The position numbers and the translations under genes were made by a program. From contig NZ_CP173660.1 of the NCBI RefSeq assembly GCF_045038405.1, forward strand, positions 1,488,001 to 1,552,000: a stretch of DNA of 64,000 nucleotides, read 5' to 3'. This document shows positions 15,708 to 25,600 of this stretch, piece after piece. The stretch is from Sellimonas caecigallum (GTDB lineage: Bacteria > Bacillota > Clostridia > Lachnospirales > Lachnospiraceae). Position 1 is the first letter of the stretch, and every line of letters starts with the position of its first letter. Under the pieces are notes generated by a model. That model had not been told where the DNA came from and made no database searches. It was given only the letters and a program-made list of their open reading frames with translations.

Positions 15708-17594
15708 ATGAACGATTTAACAAAAAACGGTACAACACTTCATTTTGACGAAAACACTTTGTCTTTTGCAGTGGAGAAAGATCAGGAAATGTGGAAATGG
15801 TCCAAAGATTACGAACCGAAAATCGTCTGTGAAGATGGAGAAGTATTTTTTCGGGATGCCAAAAAGGTTTCCCATGAAAAGTACGAATGTGGAACAGGGG
15901 CAGGAATCCGCAGCCGATACGAAGGGTTTGTAAAAGACGGATCCCAGATTCCGTATGCCTTTGAGACAAACGTATGGGTGGAAGAAGCGACAGGACATGT
16001 CTACTTCGAATGGATCCCGGTGTGTGAGGAAGGACTGTGTGTACAGAAAGTACTCTGGCCGGGCGAGATGGAGTTTGAGGAGGCAAAAGACAGTTGGTAT
16101 ACGCTTCTGAATCAGGAACAGGGAATGTTGATCCCGAATACGTGGAAAGAGGAGTTAAAGCCGGTCATTTTCGATGGGTTCTTCGGGACAGCAGGAGGAT
16201 ATATGCCGTGGTTTGGCCAGGTAAGAGACAGGGCAGGATATATCGCTGTCTGTGTGACACCGTGGAATGCAGGATACCAGGCATGCCATCCGGCGGAAGG
16301 ACCGTACACACATGTCAGCGTCCGTTTTGAGCCGAGTCTTGGAAAAATGGATTACCGCAGAGTGATGAGATACACATTCCTTTCAGACTGTGATTACAAC
16401 GATCTCTGCAAAGTGTACAGAAAATACGTGAATGAGCAGGGAAGACTCCGCACGCTGGAAGAAAAGGCAGCCCGCAATGGATCCGTCAATGACCTTATCG
16501 GATGCGCATTCGTACATAAAGGAATTAAGACGCAGGTGCAGCCAAATTCCGATTTCTACGATCCGGAAAATCCGGAGAAGAATAACCATCTCACGACATT
16601 CGCACAGCGGGAAAAAGAAATCCGGCACCTGCATGATCTGGGGGTAAAGAAGCTGTATCTCCATCTGGATGGATGGGCGCAGCCGGGATATGACAACCAG
16701 CATCCGGACTATCTTCCGGCATGCAAAGAGGCAGGCGGATGGGAAGGAATGAAATCCCTGGCAGATGCGATGCACGAGTGCGGCTACATGTTCGGTATTC
16801 ACGACCAGTACCGCGATTATTATCTGGCGGCTCCAAGTTTTGATGAGGAGTATGCGTGCCGCCTTACAGACGGAACGATCCCACAGCATCAGAGATGGGC
16901 TGGCGGACCGCAGTCTTATCTGTGCGCTACTCAGGCTCCGTACTATGTAAAACGCAATTTTCAGGAGCTCAAAAAGAACGGCATCGATCTTGACGGGGCA
17001 TATCTGGATGTATTTACATGTAATGAAGGGGATGAGTGTGACAATCCGCACCACCGCATGACGAGAAGAGAGTGTTATGAATATCGCTGTGCATGTTTTG
17101 AATATCTTCTGTCACAGGGAATCCTCCCAAGCTCAGAGGAAGTCAGCGACTGGGCAGTGCCAAGCCTTGTCTTCTGTCACTATGCGCCGTATGATTTCAT
17201 GCTGCGCAAGCCAGGAGAACCAAAGCAGGGTATCCCGGTACCGCTTTACAACCTTGTATATCATGACTGTGTCATCGAACCTTGGATGATGGATAAGGTA
17301 AGTGAGGAAGAAGACTATATGCTCTACGCCCTCTTGAACGGCGGTGCACCGTATTTGATCCGGGATGCGGCATACCCGAATTTTGACGGCGCTTTTGATG
17401 ATGGAATCGAACTGAAGCTGGAAGAAGATATCAGACGTTCCAAAGTGGTATCGGATCTCCATGAAAAAGTGGCCAAATGTGAAATGGTACGCCATGAGAT
17501 GGTAGGCGGAAATCCAATGGTTCAGCGGACGACTTTCTCAGACGGAACACAAGTAACCGTTGACTTTGAAAAACAAACATATGAAATCCAGTAA
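15708..17594 (+). CDS. GH129 alpha-N-acetylgalactosaminidase
   Basis: 628 residues, no signal peptide. The best-known GH129 enzyme, NagBb of Bifidobacterium bifidum, cleaves GalNAc-alpha-Ser/Thr (Tn antigen) inside the cell; its published key residues are Asp435 (nucleophile), Glu478 (acid/base), Asp330 (O4 contact) and Trp398 (stacking), recalled from the literature. Here Asp434 (GAYLDVFTC), Glu477 (PSSEEVSDW), Asp329 (QPGYDNQHP) and Trp397 (HQRWAGG) occur at the same numbers minus one, which is strong support. An N-terminal beta domain (~1-245) precedes the TIM barrel (~260-540). A GAGAGGAAAC site sets the start. It is divergent from an AraC regulator and precedes an oxidoreductase and an importer. 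The N-acetyl-recognising metal site was not checked. Confidence 0.85.
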   Translation: MNDLTKNGTTLHFDENTLSFAVEKDQEMWKWSKDYEPKIVCEDGEVFFRDAKKVSHEKYECGTGAGIRSRYEGFVKDGSQIPYAFETNVWVEEATGHVYFEWIPVCEEGLCVQKVLWPGEMEFEEAKDSWYTLLNQEQGMLIPNTWKEELKPVIFDGFFGTAGGYMPWFGQVRDRAGYIAVCVTPWNAGYQACHPAEGPYTHVSVRFEPSLGKMDYRRVMRYTFLSDCDYNDLCKVYRKYVNEQGRLRTLEEKAARNGSVNDLIGCAFVHKGIKTQVQPNSDFYDPENPEKNNHLTTFAQREKEIRHLHDLGVKKLYLHLDGWAQPGYDNQHPDYLPACKEAGGWEGMKSLADAMHECGYMFGIHDQYRDYYLAAPSFDEEYACRLTDGTIPQHQRWAGGPQSYLCATQAPYYVKRNFQELKKNGIDLDGAYLDVFTCNEGDECDNPHHRMTRRECYEYRCACFEYLLSQGILPSSEEVSDWAVPSLVFCHYAPYDFMLRKPGEPKQGIPVPLYNLVYHDCVIEPWMMDKVSEEEDYMLYALLNGGAPYLIRDAAYPNFDGAFDDGIELKLEEDIRRSKVVSDLHEKVAKCEMVRHEMVGGNPMVQRTTFSDGTQVTVDFEKQTYEIQ

Positions 17595-17658
17595 AATGGT
17601 TGTCAGTGTGAGTTGTACAGATAAATAGTTGGAATAGATAAAAACAGGAAGAAAAAAA

Positions 17659-17697
17659 GGGGTTCTATGCATTAAAATGTATGGAGCCCCACTTTAT
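17659..17697 (+). terminator. Terminator after the GH129 gene
   Basis: GGGGTTCTATGCAT / ATGTATGGAGCCCC with a four-base loop and GU pairs, then ACTTTATT. The rest of the 318-base gap to the next gene holds the promoter at 17799-17855 and GACAA-rich repeats; no gene seen. Confidence 0.75.
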
Positions 17698-17798
17698 TGT
17701 GCTAATGCGACAAAACAAGGGGGAATATAGTTGTCAAAATGTACATTGAAAACAAAAGAAAAGAAATTTGATTATGCAAAGAGAACAAAAGAAGGACA

Positions 17799-17855
17799 AT
17801 ATGACAAGAGAAGAGGACAAAAGGAAAAGCATTTATGCATAAAAAAATATATAAT
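17799..17855 (+). promoter_or_regulatory. Promoter region of the oxidoreductase/importer operon
   Basis: TATAAT at 17850-17855; same layout as the GH129 promoter. Contains a perfect palindrome TTTATGCATAAA (17832-17843) and GACAAG/GGACAAAAGG repeats. Confidence 0.5.
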
Positions 17856-17912
17856 TAGTTACATCGATAGTAGAAATTTACAAATCCAATAAAAAAGAAA
17901 GCAGGTGGCAGC

Positions 17913-19220
17913 ATGAGCAATAAGATTACAGTTGCACTGGCTGGACTTGGAAGCAGAGGAAAGGACGTTTACGCAAAAGCTGCAAAACTGTATCCAGATA
18001 AAATGCAGATTGTGGCGATCGCGGATATCGACCCGGTAAAAGTCAAGATGGTGGCAGAGGAGTATGGCATACCGGAGGAACGCTGCTATTCCAGCGCAGA
18101 AGAAATGCTCAAAGAAGACAGACTGGCCGATGTGATGTTTATTACCACACAGGACCGTCAGCATGTGGGACATGCGATTCCAGCACTTAAGAAAGGATAT
18201 CATCTTCTGTTGGAAAAACCGATTTCCCCGGATCTCGATGAGTGCAGGGAAATTGTAAAAGTCGCAAAAGAATGCGACAGAAAAGTTGTTGTATGTCACG
18301 TACTTCGATACACACCAATCTACCGCAAGGTAAAAGAGATATTAGATTCCGGAAAGATCGGAGACGTCGTTTCCATCATGGCTGTGGAAAATGTTGGATG
18401 GTTTCATATGGCTCACAGCTTTGTTCGCGGGAACTGGGCTAATTCCGATGAGACAAGCCCGATGATTCTTCAGAAGTGCTGTCATGACATGGATCTTTAT
18501 CTGTGGCTTGCCAATAAGAAATGCAAGTCAGTATCTTCCTACGGAAGCACATATCTCTTTAAAGAAGAGAATGCACCGGAAGGATGCGCTAAGAGATGCC
18601 TGGACGGATGCAAGGCAAAAGATACTTGCCCGTTTGATGCAGAAGCCATTTACATGGACAACAAAATTGTCGGATACAACAATGGACGCAGGATCTGGCC
18701 GCTGGATGTACTTGCACCGGTGCCGACAGAAGAAAGCATCATGGATGCGATCCGCACGGGACGTTATGGCAGATGCGTCTACCACTGCAATAACAATGTG
18801 GTAGATCATCAGGTAGTCAATCTGAACATGACAGATGGATCGACCATGAGTTTTACGATGTGCGGACTTTCAGCAGACATCGCAAGGTATGCAAGATTTT
18901 ATGGAACAAAAGGCGAACTGATCGTCAATATGAATGGGGACGACATCAAGAAAAATGTGATTGAAGTCAATATGTTTGACAAAAACATTACCCACGAGGA
19001 GATCGATGTAGCAAGTCTGTCCGATGATTTTTCCGGACATGGCGGCGGAGACAATGTGATGGTAGAGGAATTCATTGATATTCTTCTTGGAAACAGAGAA
19101 GAGAGCGCATCCATTACCTCACTGGAAAAATCTGTGGAAAGTCACTACTGTGCTTTGGCAGCGGAGAAATCAAGGCTGCACGACGGTGCGGTAGTAGAAA
19201 TCGACAGCATGCGCAGTTGA
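17913..19220 (+). CDS. Gfo/Idh/MocA-family NAD(P)-dependent oxidoreductase with four-Cys insert
   Basis: 435 residues. Rossmann loop AGLGSRGKD at residues ~10-18, the EKP motif (LLLEKPISPD, residues 101-103) and a catalytic K188-x2-H191-x2-D194 (QKCCHDMDLY) place it in the Gfo/Idh/MocA family. Between them and the C-terminal sheet is an insert with Cys225, 229, 233 and 239 (GCAKRCLDGCKAKDTCPF), suggestive of a metal or Fe-S site. Relatives oxidise sugars at C3 or use NAD transiently to break glycosidic bonds (GH4/GH109-like chemistry). Between GH129 and a sugar importer it probably acts on an amino sugar or glycoside; substrate unknown. Start supported by AGGTGG. Confidence 0.85.
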   Translation: MSNKITVALAGLGSRGKDVYAKAAKLYPDKMQIVAIADIDPVKVKMVAEEYGIPEERCYSSAEEMLKEDRLADVMFITTQDRQHVGHAIPALKKGYHLLLEKPISPDLDECREIVKVAKECDRKVVVCHVLRYTPIYRKVKEILDSGKIGDVVSIMAVENVGWFHMAHSFVRGNWANSDETSPMILQKCCHDMDLYLWLANKKCKSVSSYGSTYLFKEENAPEGCAKRCLDGCKAKDTCPFDAEAIYMDNKIVGYNNGRRIWPLDVLAPVPTEESIMDAIRTGRYGRCVYHCNNNVVDHQVVNLNMTDGSTMSFTMCGLSADIARYARFYGTKGELIVNMNGDDIKKNVIEVNMFDKNITHEEIDVASLSDDFSGHGGGDNVMVEEFIDILLGNREESASITSLEKSVESHYCALAAEKSRLHDGAVVEIDSMRS

Positions 19221-19234
19221 TAAAAAGGATATGT

Positions 19235-19252
19235 AAACGGGCAGACCCGTTT
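19235..19252 (+). other. Intercistronic hairpin before the second binding-protein gene
   Basis: Perfect seven-bp stem AAACGGG / CCCGTTT with loop CAGA and no T-run. Probably an RNA-stability element that protects the binding-protein mRNA. Confidence 0.55.
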
Positions 19253-19302
19253 CATATATATGCGAGAACTGAGAAACCCAAAAAGAAAAGGAGAGATGTA
19301 TT

Positions 19303-20589
19303 ATGAGAAAGAATCTGAAAAGACTCACAGCAGTAGGGTTAACAGCAGTCTTAGGCGCAGGCCTTCTGGCAGGATGCGGCGGAAAAGACGGAGAAAGCAA
19401 GGATGGAAAAGTAGAGCTTGTCATGAGCGTATGGGACTCTGACCAGCAGCCGGTTATGGAAAAAATGGCTGAAGCTTACAACAAAGAGCATCCAAATGTA
19501 ACTGTTAAGACTCAGCTGACAACATGGTCCGAATACTGGACAAAACTGGAAGCAAGCGCAACAGGCGGAAGCGCTCCGGACATCATCACAATGAACGTTC
19601 TTCACGTAGAAGAATACGCAGATGCTGGTATCCTCATGGATCTGACAGAAGCAGAAGCAGAATCTGATCTGAAGATCAACGAAAACTTCCCGGCTCCGCT
19701 GGTAGACGGATACACAGTAGACGGAAAACTGTACGGAATCCCGAAAGACTTCGATACAAACGCAGTATTCTACAACAAAGAAATCTTTGACAAAGCAGGC
19801 GTGGCATATCCGCAGGACGGATGGACATTCGAAGATTTCCGCAAGACATGTGAAGATCTGCAGGCAGCAGGCTTAGGCGAAGGTGTATACCCGACAGCAA
19901 TCAACAGAAACTCCGGACAGACAACATATATCTCTTCTGTCTTTGCTAACGGCGGATATCTCCTGAGCGAAGGAAATGAAAAATCCGGATGGGGCGAACA
20001 GGCAACAATCGATGCTGTACAGCCGTGGCTTGACCTTGTATTAGACGGACTTTCACCGACACTGCAGCAGATGGCAGACACAGATCCAGACGCTATGTTC
20101 CAGGGCGGACAGCTTGCAATGTACTTCTCCGGTAACTACATGATCACTTCCTACAATAATACATTGGAAGGAAAATATGGTATTGCAAAGAGACCTACAT
20201 TCAACGGAAAAGACACAGACATCATCAACGGTCTGGCATTCTCTGTATCCGCTAACACAAAACACCCAGAAGAAGCAAAAGATTTCGCACTGTGGTTAGG
20301 AAGCGAAGAAGCTCAGAAGATCCAGGGAGAATCTGGTGTATGTATCTCTGCAAGAAACGACTGCCAGCAGTACTTTGTTGATGCACACGATGAAGTAGAC
20401 TGCCAGGTATTCCTTGACAACGTAGCAAACGCAGAACTGCTGCCGCACTGCAAAGTGACATCCGAACTTAGCCAGGTAGAAAAGAAATACCTTGAACCAG
20501 CTTGGAAAGGCGAGATCAGCCTTGAAGAAGCATGCAAGAACATTGCAAAAGAACAGGATCCAATCCTTGAAAAAATGAATTCTAAATAA
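19303..20589 (+). CDS. Second sugar ABC transporter substrate-binding lipoprotein
   Basis: 428 residues, MalE/UgpB-like. Signal peptide with lipobox LLAGC (RLTAVGLTAVLGAGLLAGCG) then a Lys/Gly/Asp linker and the binding fold (VELVMSVWDSDQQPVMEKMA; GGQLAMYFSGNYMITSYNN; ISARNDCQQYFVDAH). A GGAGAG site lies ten bases before the ATG. It is followed by two permease genes. Being downstream of GH129 and the oxidoreductase, it may capture alpha-GalNAc-containing sugars or O-glycopeptides (inference only). Confidence 0.9.
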   Translation: MRKNLKRLTAVGLTAVLGAGLLAGCGGKDGESKDGKVELVMSVWDSDQQPVMEKMAEAYNKEHPNVTVKTQLTTWSEYWTKLEASATGGSAPDIITMNVLHVEEYADAGILMDLTEAEAESDLKINENFPAPLVDGYTVDGKLYGIPKDFDTNAVFYNKEIFDKAGVAYPQDGWTFEDFRKTCEDLQAAGLGEGVYPTAINRNSGQTTYISSVFANGGYLLSEGNEKSGWGEQATIDAVQPWLDLVLDGLSPTLQQMADTDPDAMFQGGQLAMYFSGNYMITSYNNTLEGKYGIAKRPTFNGKDTDIINGLAFSVSANTKHPEEAKDFALWLGSEEAQKIQGESGVCISARNDCQQYFVDAHDEVDCQVFLDNVANAELLPHCKVTSELSQVEKKYLEPAWKGEISLEEACKNIAKEQDPILEKMNSK

Positions 20590-20602
20590 TTAAGGTGATA
20601 CT

Positions 20603-21526
20603 ATGAGTAAAGCAAATACAAAAGCAGTGAAGAAAAAAGCTACAAGACGCCAGAAAAAAGACTGGGTTGCAGGCTATCTTTTCATTGCACCGGTTACAAT
20701 CGGGTTGTTCATATTTTATGTGTTCCCGTTTCTTCAGAACTTCTGGTTCAGTTTTAACGATGTAAACAAATTTAATATGGCAACATTCAATGGGATTGAG
20801 AACTACAAACAGTTGTTTCATGAACCGGATCTTCTGTTGGCATTGAAGAATACATTCCTGTATGCGATTATCACAGTGCCGATAGGACTCATTATTTCGC
20901 TGGTATTGGCCTCATTCATGAATTCCAAAATAAAAGGGAAAGGACTTTACAGAACGATCTACTTCCTGCCGTCAGTCACAATGGCGGCAGCGGTAGCCCT
21001 CGTGTGGAAACTGATCTTCAACGGAGATTACGGTATTTTAAACGAAATCCTTGGCGTTTTTGGAATCGAGGGACAAAGCTGGCTGACAAACCCGGACACA
21101 GCGCTCTTCTGCGTCATGCTGGTTGGTATATGGAGCGGTGCCGGATATAATATGATCATCCTTCTTGCTGGTATGCAGGGAGTGTCAAAATCCTATTATG
21201 AGGCAGCAGAGATCGACGGCGCCGGACCGGTGCAGAGGTTCTTCAAAATTACGATCCCGCTTGTATCTCCTACGATCTTTTTCGTAACAATCACAGGACT
21301 GATCGGTGCTTTCCAGGTATTCGATACACTCTACATGATGATCGATATGGATAAGAACCCGGCATTCAACGCAGTGAAGACTGTGAACGTATTATTCTAC
21401 CAGAACGCATTCGTTTATGGATATAAGGGATATGCGGCAGCCATTTCTATCTTCATGTTTGTGATCATCATGATCATTACAGTGTTCCAGCTTTGGGGAC
21501 AGAAGAAATGGGTAAATTACGATTAA
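20603..21526 (+). CDS. Second importer permease (MalF/UgpA type)
   Basis: 307 residues; a very basic N terminus (KKKATRRQKK), six membrane segments, EAA loop YYEAAEIDGAGPVQRFFKIT followed by IPLVSP. AAGGTGAT precedes the ATG, 14 bases after the binding-protein stop. Forms the channel with the next gene. Confidence 0.93.
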   Translation: MSKANTKAVKKKATRRQKKDWVAGYLFIAPVTIGLFIFYVFPFLQNFWFSFNDVNKFNMATFNGIENYKQLFHEPDLLLALKNTFLYAIITVPIGLIISLVLASFMNSKIKGKGLYRTIYFLPSVTMAAAVALVWKLIFNGDYGILNEILGVFGIEGQSWLTNPDTALFCVMLVGIWSGAGYNMIILLAGMQGVSKSYYEAAEIDGAGPVQRFFKITIPLVSPTIFFVTITGLIGAFQVFDTLYMMIDMDKNPAFNAVKTVNVLFYQNAFVYGYKGYAAAISIFMFVIIMIITVFQLWGQKKWVNYD

Positions 21527-21544
21527 AAGAGAGGATGAGATATC

Positions 21545-22372
21545 GTGAAAACATCAAGGGCTAGAGGCCATTTAATAATACATATTATTTTGATTGCTGG
21601 TATTGCGATCACAGTATTCCCATTCCTCTGGATGATTTTTACGTCGTTTAAGACATTGCCGGAATCTATGAAGATACCGCCGACAATTCTTCCAGAAAGT
21701 TTAAATACGGAATCCTACAAATATGTATTTGACGTATTACCGTTTGCAAAAATTTATCTTAACACAGTGGTTATCACAGTGTTGACTGTTTTATTCCAGG
21801 TGGCATTTTGTACAATGGCTGCATATGGATTTGCAAGAATTGAATTTCCATTTAAAAATGCGCTTTTCCTGATCTTGCTGGCGATTCTGATGGTTCCTGG
21901 GCAGATCTTCTTGATCCCTCAGTACCTGATCATCCAGAATCTGGGATTGACAAATACCATTCCTGGTCTGTTCCTTCCGCACTTGTTCAGTGCGTTCGGT
22001 ACGTTCCTTCTGAGGCAGTTCTTTATGTCCTTGCCGAAAGAACTGGAAGAGGCGGCTCTTCTGGATGGATGCAACAGATTCCAGATTTTTGGAAAGATCA
22101 TGCTTCCGCTTGTAAAGCCAGGTATTGTAGCATTGGTAATCTTTACAGCAAGATTTGCATGGAACGACTTTATGTGGCCGTTAATTGTAAATACAGACCC
22201 ACAGAAGATGACACTTGCACCATCTCTGTCTCTTCTGAAAGGACAGTATGCGACAAACTATCCGGTACAGATGGCAGGTGCGGTGCTGGCGGTTATTCCG
22301 ATGATCATCGTATTTATCATCTTCCAGAAACAGTTTATCGAAGGTGTTGCACAGTCTGGTATCAAGGGCTAA
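21545..22372 (+). CDS. Second importer permease (MalG/UgpE type)
   Basis: 275 residues from a GTG start preceded by GAGAGGATGAG. Six membrane segments, EAA loop LEEAALLDGCNRFQIFGKIM, and C-terminal FQKQFIEGVAQSGIKG typical of MalG partners. No ATPase gene follows; a shared ATPase elsewhere is implied. Confidence 0.93.
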   Translation: MKTSRARGHLIIHIILIAGIAITVFPFLWMIFTSFKTLPESMKIPPTILPESLNTESYKYVFDVLPFAKIYLNTVVITVLTVLFQVAFCTMAAYGFARIEFPFKNALFLILLAILMVPGQIFLIPQYLIIQNLGLTNTIPGLFLPHLFSAFGTFLLRQFFMSLPKELEEAALLDGCNRFQIFGKIMLPLVKPGIVALVIFTARFAWNDFMWPLIVNTDPQKMTLAPSLSLLKGQYATNYPVQMAGAVLAVIPMIIVFIIFQKQFIEGVAQSGIKG

Positions 22373-22392
22373 AACAAACAACGTTTTAAGAC

Positions 22393-22434
22393 AGGATATC
22401 CCTGATGCGAAAAGCAGAAGGGGTATCCTTTTTA
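22393..22434 (+). terminator. Terminator of the second importer operon
   Basis: GGATATCCC/GGGGTATCC outer stem with an inner TGC/GCA stem and GAAA loop, then TTTTT. Confidence 0.85.
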
Positions 22435-22444
22435 TTCTGAAAAA

Positions 22445-22471
22445 ACTTATACAACTTATACATAAGTACAA
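22445..22471. promoter_or_regulatory. Tandem and inverted 9-bp elements upstream of the GH31 gene
   Basis: ACTTATACA occurs twice in direct tandem (22445-22453, 22454-22462) and the second copy forms an inverted repeat with ATAAGT (22462-22467). Candidate operator, protein unknown. Confidence 0.4.
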
Positions 22472-22600
22472 TTATTTTGTCATATTGAACAGAAAACAGA
22501 GATGCTTATAGCGCTTTTACATCAATTTTGATAAGATAATGTGTGAGTTGAGAAAAGAAAAATACAGCATCTGTATGGATACGAAAAAAGGAGGAACTCA

Positions 22601-25600
22601 ATGATGAATGAGATGGAGCAGTCTTTTCAGGGACGTCTGTGTAAAGTGGAGTCCATGAGCAAAGACGTTTCAGAAGGACATATTGTCCATATTTTGTTTC
22701 AGGATGGAATAAAGGGAAGAGTGATTTTTCTGGAAGAAGGGATTTTCCGTTATGATGTAAGCCCGGACGGACAGTTCGAAAGCTACGCAAAGCCAAGAGA
22801 GGAAGAACACACGGCAAAGATCCAGCAGTATCCGGATGAATCAGACGCATACGCAAAGCCGGAAGTAAAAATCATGGAGGACGAAAGTACTTATCAGATC
22901 GTTTGCGGCGATACTGCAGTCATTTTTGACAAGTCCGAAGCCAAAATGAAAGTCCGGATCGGAGAAAAGACGGTTATGGAAGAAGCGGAAGCGCTGACTT
23001 TTACCGGAGAAGAGACGATCCAGACCATAATCCGTAAGGAAGAGGAAAATTTCTACGGAGGAGGAACGCAGAACGGACGTTTTGTACATACAGGAAAGAC
23101 GATCCAGATCGTGAACGAAAGTGCCTGGATGGACGGAGGAGTAGCATCTCCAAACCCATTCTACTATACAACCGGAGGATATGGCGTTCTGCGCAACACG
23201 TTCTCAGATGGATCCTATGATTTCGGAGAGACAGAACATGCGGCTGTTCGGGCGGCGCATAAAGAAAACAGACTGAGCGCATATTATTTTGTATCTGGAC
23301 AGAACGACGGAAGAACGGTTACTCAGGAGCTTCTGAGACACTATTATCATGTGACCGGAAATCCGATGCTTCTTCCGGAGTACGGATTTTACGAAGGACA
23401 TTTAAACTGTTACAACAGAGATTCCTGGTCAGATGAATCCGGTGCCAAAGCATGGAATGTCAAAGGGACAGACAGCCATCAGAGCGAAGGGAAAACAAGG
23501 TATGAAAGCGGCATGGCTACGGGATATCGCCTGAGCGAAGGACAGCACTCCGAATCTTTAAACGGAGAGCAGCCGACAGTGGCCACAGAACATTATCCTG
23601 CAAATGTAGATACACCGTATGAATATTCCGCAAGAGCAGTACTGGATGAATATATCCGCTACGATATGCCGCTTGGATACTTCCTTCCGAATGACGGATA
23701 CGGCGGAGGGTACGGCCAGAATGGATATTATGTGCAAGGTGGAGTAAACGAGGACGGAAGCAGTTCTGAAGAGAGAATTGCAGCTGTCGATGCCAACGTG
23801 GAAAATCTCGCAAAATTTACTGAATATGCGAACAGCAAAGGGGTGGCGTCCGGACTTTGGACGGAGAGCAATCTTTCCCCGGATTCAGATCCGCAGACAT
23901 ACTGGCATCTGCTCCGTGACTTCCGAAAAGAAGTTACCAAAGGTGGAGCTACTACATTGAAAACAGACGTAGCCTGGGTAGGACCGGGATACTCTTTCCA
24001 GTTAAACGGTGTGAAGACAGCGTATGATGTCATTACGACGTCACAGCAGTTCCGCCCGAATATCATCTCCCTGGACGGATGGGCTGGATCCCAGCGCTTC
24101 AACAGTGTGTGGAGCGGAGATCAGACTGGCGGAAACTGGGAGTACATCCGTTTCCATATCCCGACTTATATCGGAAGTTCCTTAAGCGGAAATCCAAATA
24201 TCGGAAGTGACATGGACGGTATTTTCGGAGGGAAGGCATTGATCGCAGCCCGTGATTATCAGTGGAAATCCTTTACTCCTCAGATGCTCAACATGGACGG
24301 ATGGGGAAGTTATATGAAAGCACCGTTTACATTTGGCGATCCGTACACAGGGATCAACCGGATGTATATGAAGAAAAAGTCTGAGCTGATGCCATATATT
24401 TATACGTGCGCGGCGTCCGCGGCAAATCTGGATACCGGAAATGATGATACCGGACTTCCGATGGTAAGAGCCATGTTCCTGGAATATCCGAATGATGATT
24501 ACGCATACAGCAGATCCATGCAGTACCAGTTCATGCTGGGAAGCAGCATTCTGGTGGCTCCGGTATACCAAAATATTGCGGCAGATGAGATGGGAAATGA
24601 CGTGAGAAACCACATTTATCTCCCGGACAAAGATCAGATCTGGATCGATTATCTGACAGGAGAGAAGTATGAAGGCGGACAGGTAATCAATAATTTTGCA
24701 GTACCGCTTTGGAAACTTCCGGTATTTGTGAAAAATGGTGCAATCCTCCCGATGTATGAGGAAAACAATACACCGGATGAAATCTGCAAGGAAAACAGAA
24801 TTGTCGAATTCTGGCCAGCAAGATCCAGCAGATATACCGTATATGAAGATGACGGAAAATATATCACAAACGAAACAAAAGAAGACGAGGCGTACGGAAC
24901 GATCGACCATGTTTCCTACGGAAGCCACGTCTCCACCACATACACGGCAAACGTGGAAGGGACAACGGCAACTTTGACAGCAGAACCTTCAGTCGGAGAG
25001 TACGAAGGGTACGAAGCAGTGAGAAATACGACGTTTATCGTGAACCTGTCCCAAAAACCAGAATATGTGGAAGCCAGAAGCGGATCTGAAAATCTGCATA
25101 TGACAGAGGCGGCCAGCAAGGAAGCATTTGATGCAGCCAAACCGGAAGCTCATGAGGCGGTATTCTTCTACGATCCATCTCCGAAGCTTGAAACATATGC
25201 CTCCGCCGAAGAAAAAGAATTCGAGCATATCATGGCGGATGTTCGGACAGCACCGAAACTTTATGTGAAGATGGCACCTGTTGATACACAAAAAGAGGAA
25301 CAGACAGTTGTGGTCGGCGGATATGTCAATGAGATCGTGAGGAAGGCAGACAAAGAAAATGCAAATCTTCCGGTTCCGGTACTTTCTATTCCGGAAGACA
25401 AAAAGACAGCTTCCAGCATCTGGCTGGAATGGACAAAGGCAGAGGGCGCGACATCTTACGAAATGCTCGTGGACGGACAGCTCTATGCAATGGGAGATCA
25501 TGCATCCTATCTGCACGATGAACTGGAATACAACTCTGCCCACACATACTGTGTGCGCGCAAGAAATACGGAAGGATATTCCAGATGGAGTGAGGAAGTC

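Noticed and set aside
17913..19220. Calling the oxidoreductase a GH109 alpha-N-acetylgalactosaminidase
   Set aside because: Tempting next to GH129, but GH109-specific features could not be confirmed and the four-Cys insert argues for a different subgroup.
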